Assembly: GCA_019843655.1 (NCBI GenBank)
Contig: JACDQD010000010.1
Span: 1,178,001 to 1,242,000, forward strand
DNA: 64,000 bases
Direction: 5' to 3'
Source: Lethocerus indicus
Taxonomy: Eukaryota > Arthropoda > Insecta > Hemiptera > Belostomatidae
Both the position numbers and the translations under genes were made by a program. A model generated the notes under the pieces. That model made no database searches. It saw only the letters and a program-made list of their open reading frames with translations, and was not told the origin of the DNA. Below are positions 63,018 through 64,000 of the stretch, piece after piece. Numbering within the stretch: the stretch's first letter is position 1; each line of letters starts with the position of its first letter.

Positions 63018-63430
63018 GACGGAATAGAGCTATGGGGTTCCGCCAAGAAATACAACATCGCTCGCGTCCAAACATTCCAGTCAAAAGTCCTTCGTACCAT
63101 CCTTAATGCTCCCTGGTATGTTTCTAACCGAACAATCCACAATGACCTCAACATACCGACAGTCGACGAAGTCGCAAAATCACGCTTCCTTAAATTCCAT
63201 TCCCGCCTCTCACCACATCCAAATCCACTCGTTCAGTCCCTTTCCTCTTTTACCCACCCGTTATCTTAAACGCCACTGGCGTAGAGACTTTCTGTACAGG
63301 TCAAAAGTACCATCACTGGATGGCGTCTTTATCGAGTAGAACAAGTGAAACTAAACAAACAAACCGCAATTGTACCTATAACTAGCAAATAGTTGATTGT
63401 ACAATAAATAAAGTTAAACAAAAAAACAAT
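63018..63430 (+). mobile_element. 5'-truncated Jockey-like LINE (RT C-terminus and 3' tail)
   Basis: From 63021 the frame reads GIELWGSAKKYNIARVQTFQ, then SKVLRTILNAPWYVSNRTIH, NDLNIPTVDEVAKSRFLKFH and SRLSPHPNPLVQSL. This is the diagnostic end of Jockey-clade reverse transcriptases (LWG-x-A-x-x-x-N...FQSK-x-LR...APWYV-x-N-x-x-I-x-x-D-L-x-I-P...HPNPL). A frameshift near 63262 moves the final LKRHWRRD to another frame. The element ends with a short 3'UTR and an A-rich tail (AATAAATAAAG to about 63430). Inactive. Confidence 0.85.
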
Positions 63431-63604
63431 TATGAGAAAGCGGTACCGGGCCGTGGGGAATCGCGCGGACTTAGTCCTCCAACCCCTCAGAAAACCGCCC
63501 AATCTTCTAACAACATGTTATTACGGTTGAAGAATGGATGTAATTTATAAAATTGTCCATAACCTGCGACAAGGAGCGGTCACGTGTCGGTGTCATTGGT
63601 GGCC

Positions 63605-63638
63605 GGGGGCGGCGGCGGCGGTGGTGGTGGGGGCGGTG
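63605..63638. repeat. (GGC)n/(GGT)n simple sequence
   Basis: G-rich triplet run in a GC-rich block (63560-63720). The GC-rich block just before the exon at 63792 could also be a promoter region. Confidence 0.8.
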
Positions 63639-63791
63639 TAAAGGCAGCCAGGCACAGCACCCTCCTGCTCAGTCGCCTTCCGGACTTCCCCCAATTCGCA
63701 TCAACCACCAATCGAACTTATCTCCAGCGTGCATAATTTACCCTTCGAGCTATGTAGACAGACCTCGTCGGACGGAGTCTTTCTTTATTAG

Positions 63792-63890
63792 CCGACAGTA
63801 AGAGGGGAGATGGCGATGGTTCGCAACTGGAAAAAAGTCTTCTTGGGCATCAGGACCCTGAAAAGGTTTACCGCCGAAGATTTCATCAAG
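63792..63890 (+). CDS. Gene 2, third coding exon; gene continues beyond the window
   Basis: Acceptor TCTTTCTTTATTAG at 63791 and donor AAG|gtaaat at 63891. With this acceptor the exon is phase 0 on both sides and encodes 33 residues: PTVRGEMAMVRNWKKVFLGI followed by RTLKRFTAEDFIK. The more 3' acceptor (CCGACAG at 63798) would put a TAA in frame after the previous exon. Alternatively the exon is a first exon starting at ATG 63810 (MAMVRNWKKVFLG), driven by the GC-rich block upstream. I do not recognise the protein family. Confidence 0.5.
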
Positions 63891-64000
63891 GTAAATTCTG
63901 CGATCTATCCTGTTTTTGCGTTACTTTTTGAGAAATACTGACCTGTCTATAGCTAGTTTGGTCAGTTTCAGCTGTTAAACACTTTTTTAAACTCTGTCAA
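63891..64000 (+). other. Start of the next intron of gene 2
   Basis: Intronic sequence after the donor at 63891, cut by the window edge. Confidence 0.4.

Larger units (their letters stand above)
49737..63791 (+). other. Third long intron of gene 2 (14 kb)
   Basis: It contains a LINE 3' fragment (53506-53560), a possible alternative promoter and first exon (55536-55709), Penelope-like scraps (51833-51852 and 57171-57208), a (GT)n array, a 51-bp tandem duplication (60478-60560) and nested hairpins (61746-61865). It ends with the decayed Penelope-like element (62410-62980) and the Jockey-like LINE (63018-63430). The rest shows only chance open frames. Confidence 0.4.

Noticed and set aside
1..64000. 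CRISPR array, bacterial operon or phage features
   Set aside because: No regularly spaced repeats or prokaryotic gene organisation; the sequence is clearly from an intron-rich animal genome.

Overview
The window is nuclear DNA from an animal, most likely an insect. It is AT-rich, its genes are split by introns with clean GT/AG borders, and it carries arthropod-type retroelements (a Jockey-like LINE and a Penelope-like element) and microsatellites. No prokaryotic feature is present.

Region 1 (1-17386, + strand) is the 3' part of a ferlin gene. I could chain 27 exons by splice sites and reading phase into about 1,354 codons ending in a C-terminal membrane anchor and a stop at 17375-17377. The order is a FerI/FerA/FerB-type region, four C2 domains, an acidic linker between the second and third of them, and a tail anchor. 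There is no DysF insert, so this is an otoferlin/misfire-type (type II) ferlin. Several C2 calcium-binding loops look degenerate. The N-terminal C2 domains lie upstream of the window.

Nested in one ferlin intron, on the same strand, is a complete intronless gene for trans-2,3-enoyl-CoA reductase (TECR, 3270-4178), with its own TATA box and polyadenylation signal. It is probably a retrogene or a compact nested gene of very-long-chain fatty acid elongation.

Region 2 (17387-22100) is intergenic. It holds a tRNA-like repeat, a long TA microsatellite and a GA-rich promoter-like tract.

Region 3 (about 22100-64000, + strand) looks like the 5' end of a second gene with very long introns: a probable 5'UTR exon (22365-22485), a first coding exon (39495-39627), then exons at 49548-49736 and 63792-63890. 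All are phase-compatible, and the gene runs off the window. I do not recognise the protein. A possible alternative first exon with a TATA box lies at 55536-55709.

The introns of region 3 contain the most unusual material. There is a decayed Penelope-like element (62410-62980, - strand) whose GIY-YIG-type C-terminus is followed by a hammerhead-ribozyme-like motif. A head-to-head inverted pair of the same terminal sequence lies at 44152-44370, and degenerate copies are scattered through the introns and the 5' intergenic DNA. Other repeats include a two-copy hairpin repeat (26.1 kb and 36.5 kb) and a 5'-truncated Jockey-like LINE (63018-63430) with a second 3'-end fragment at 53506-53560.
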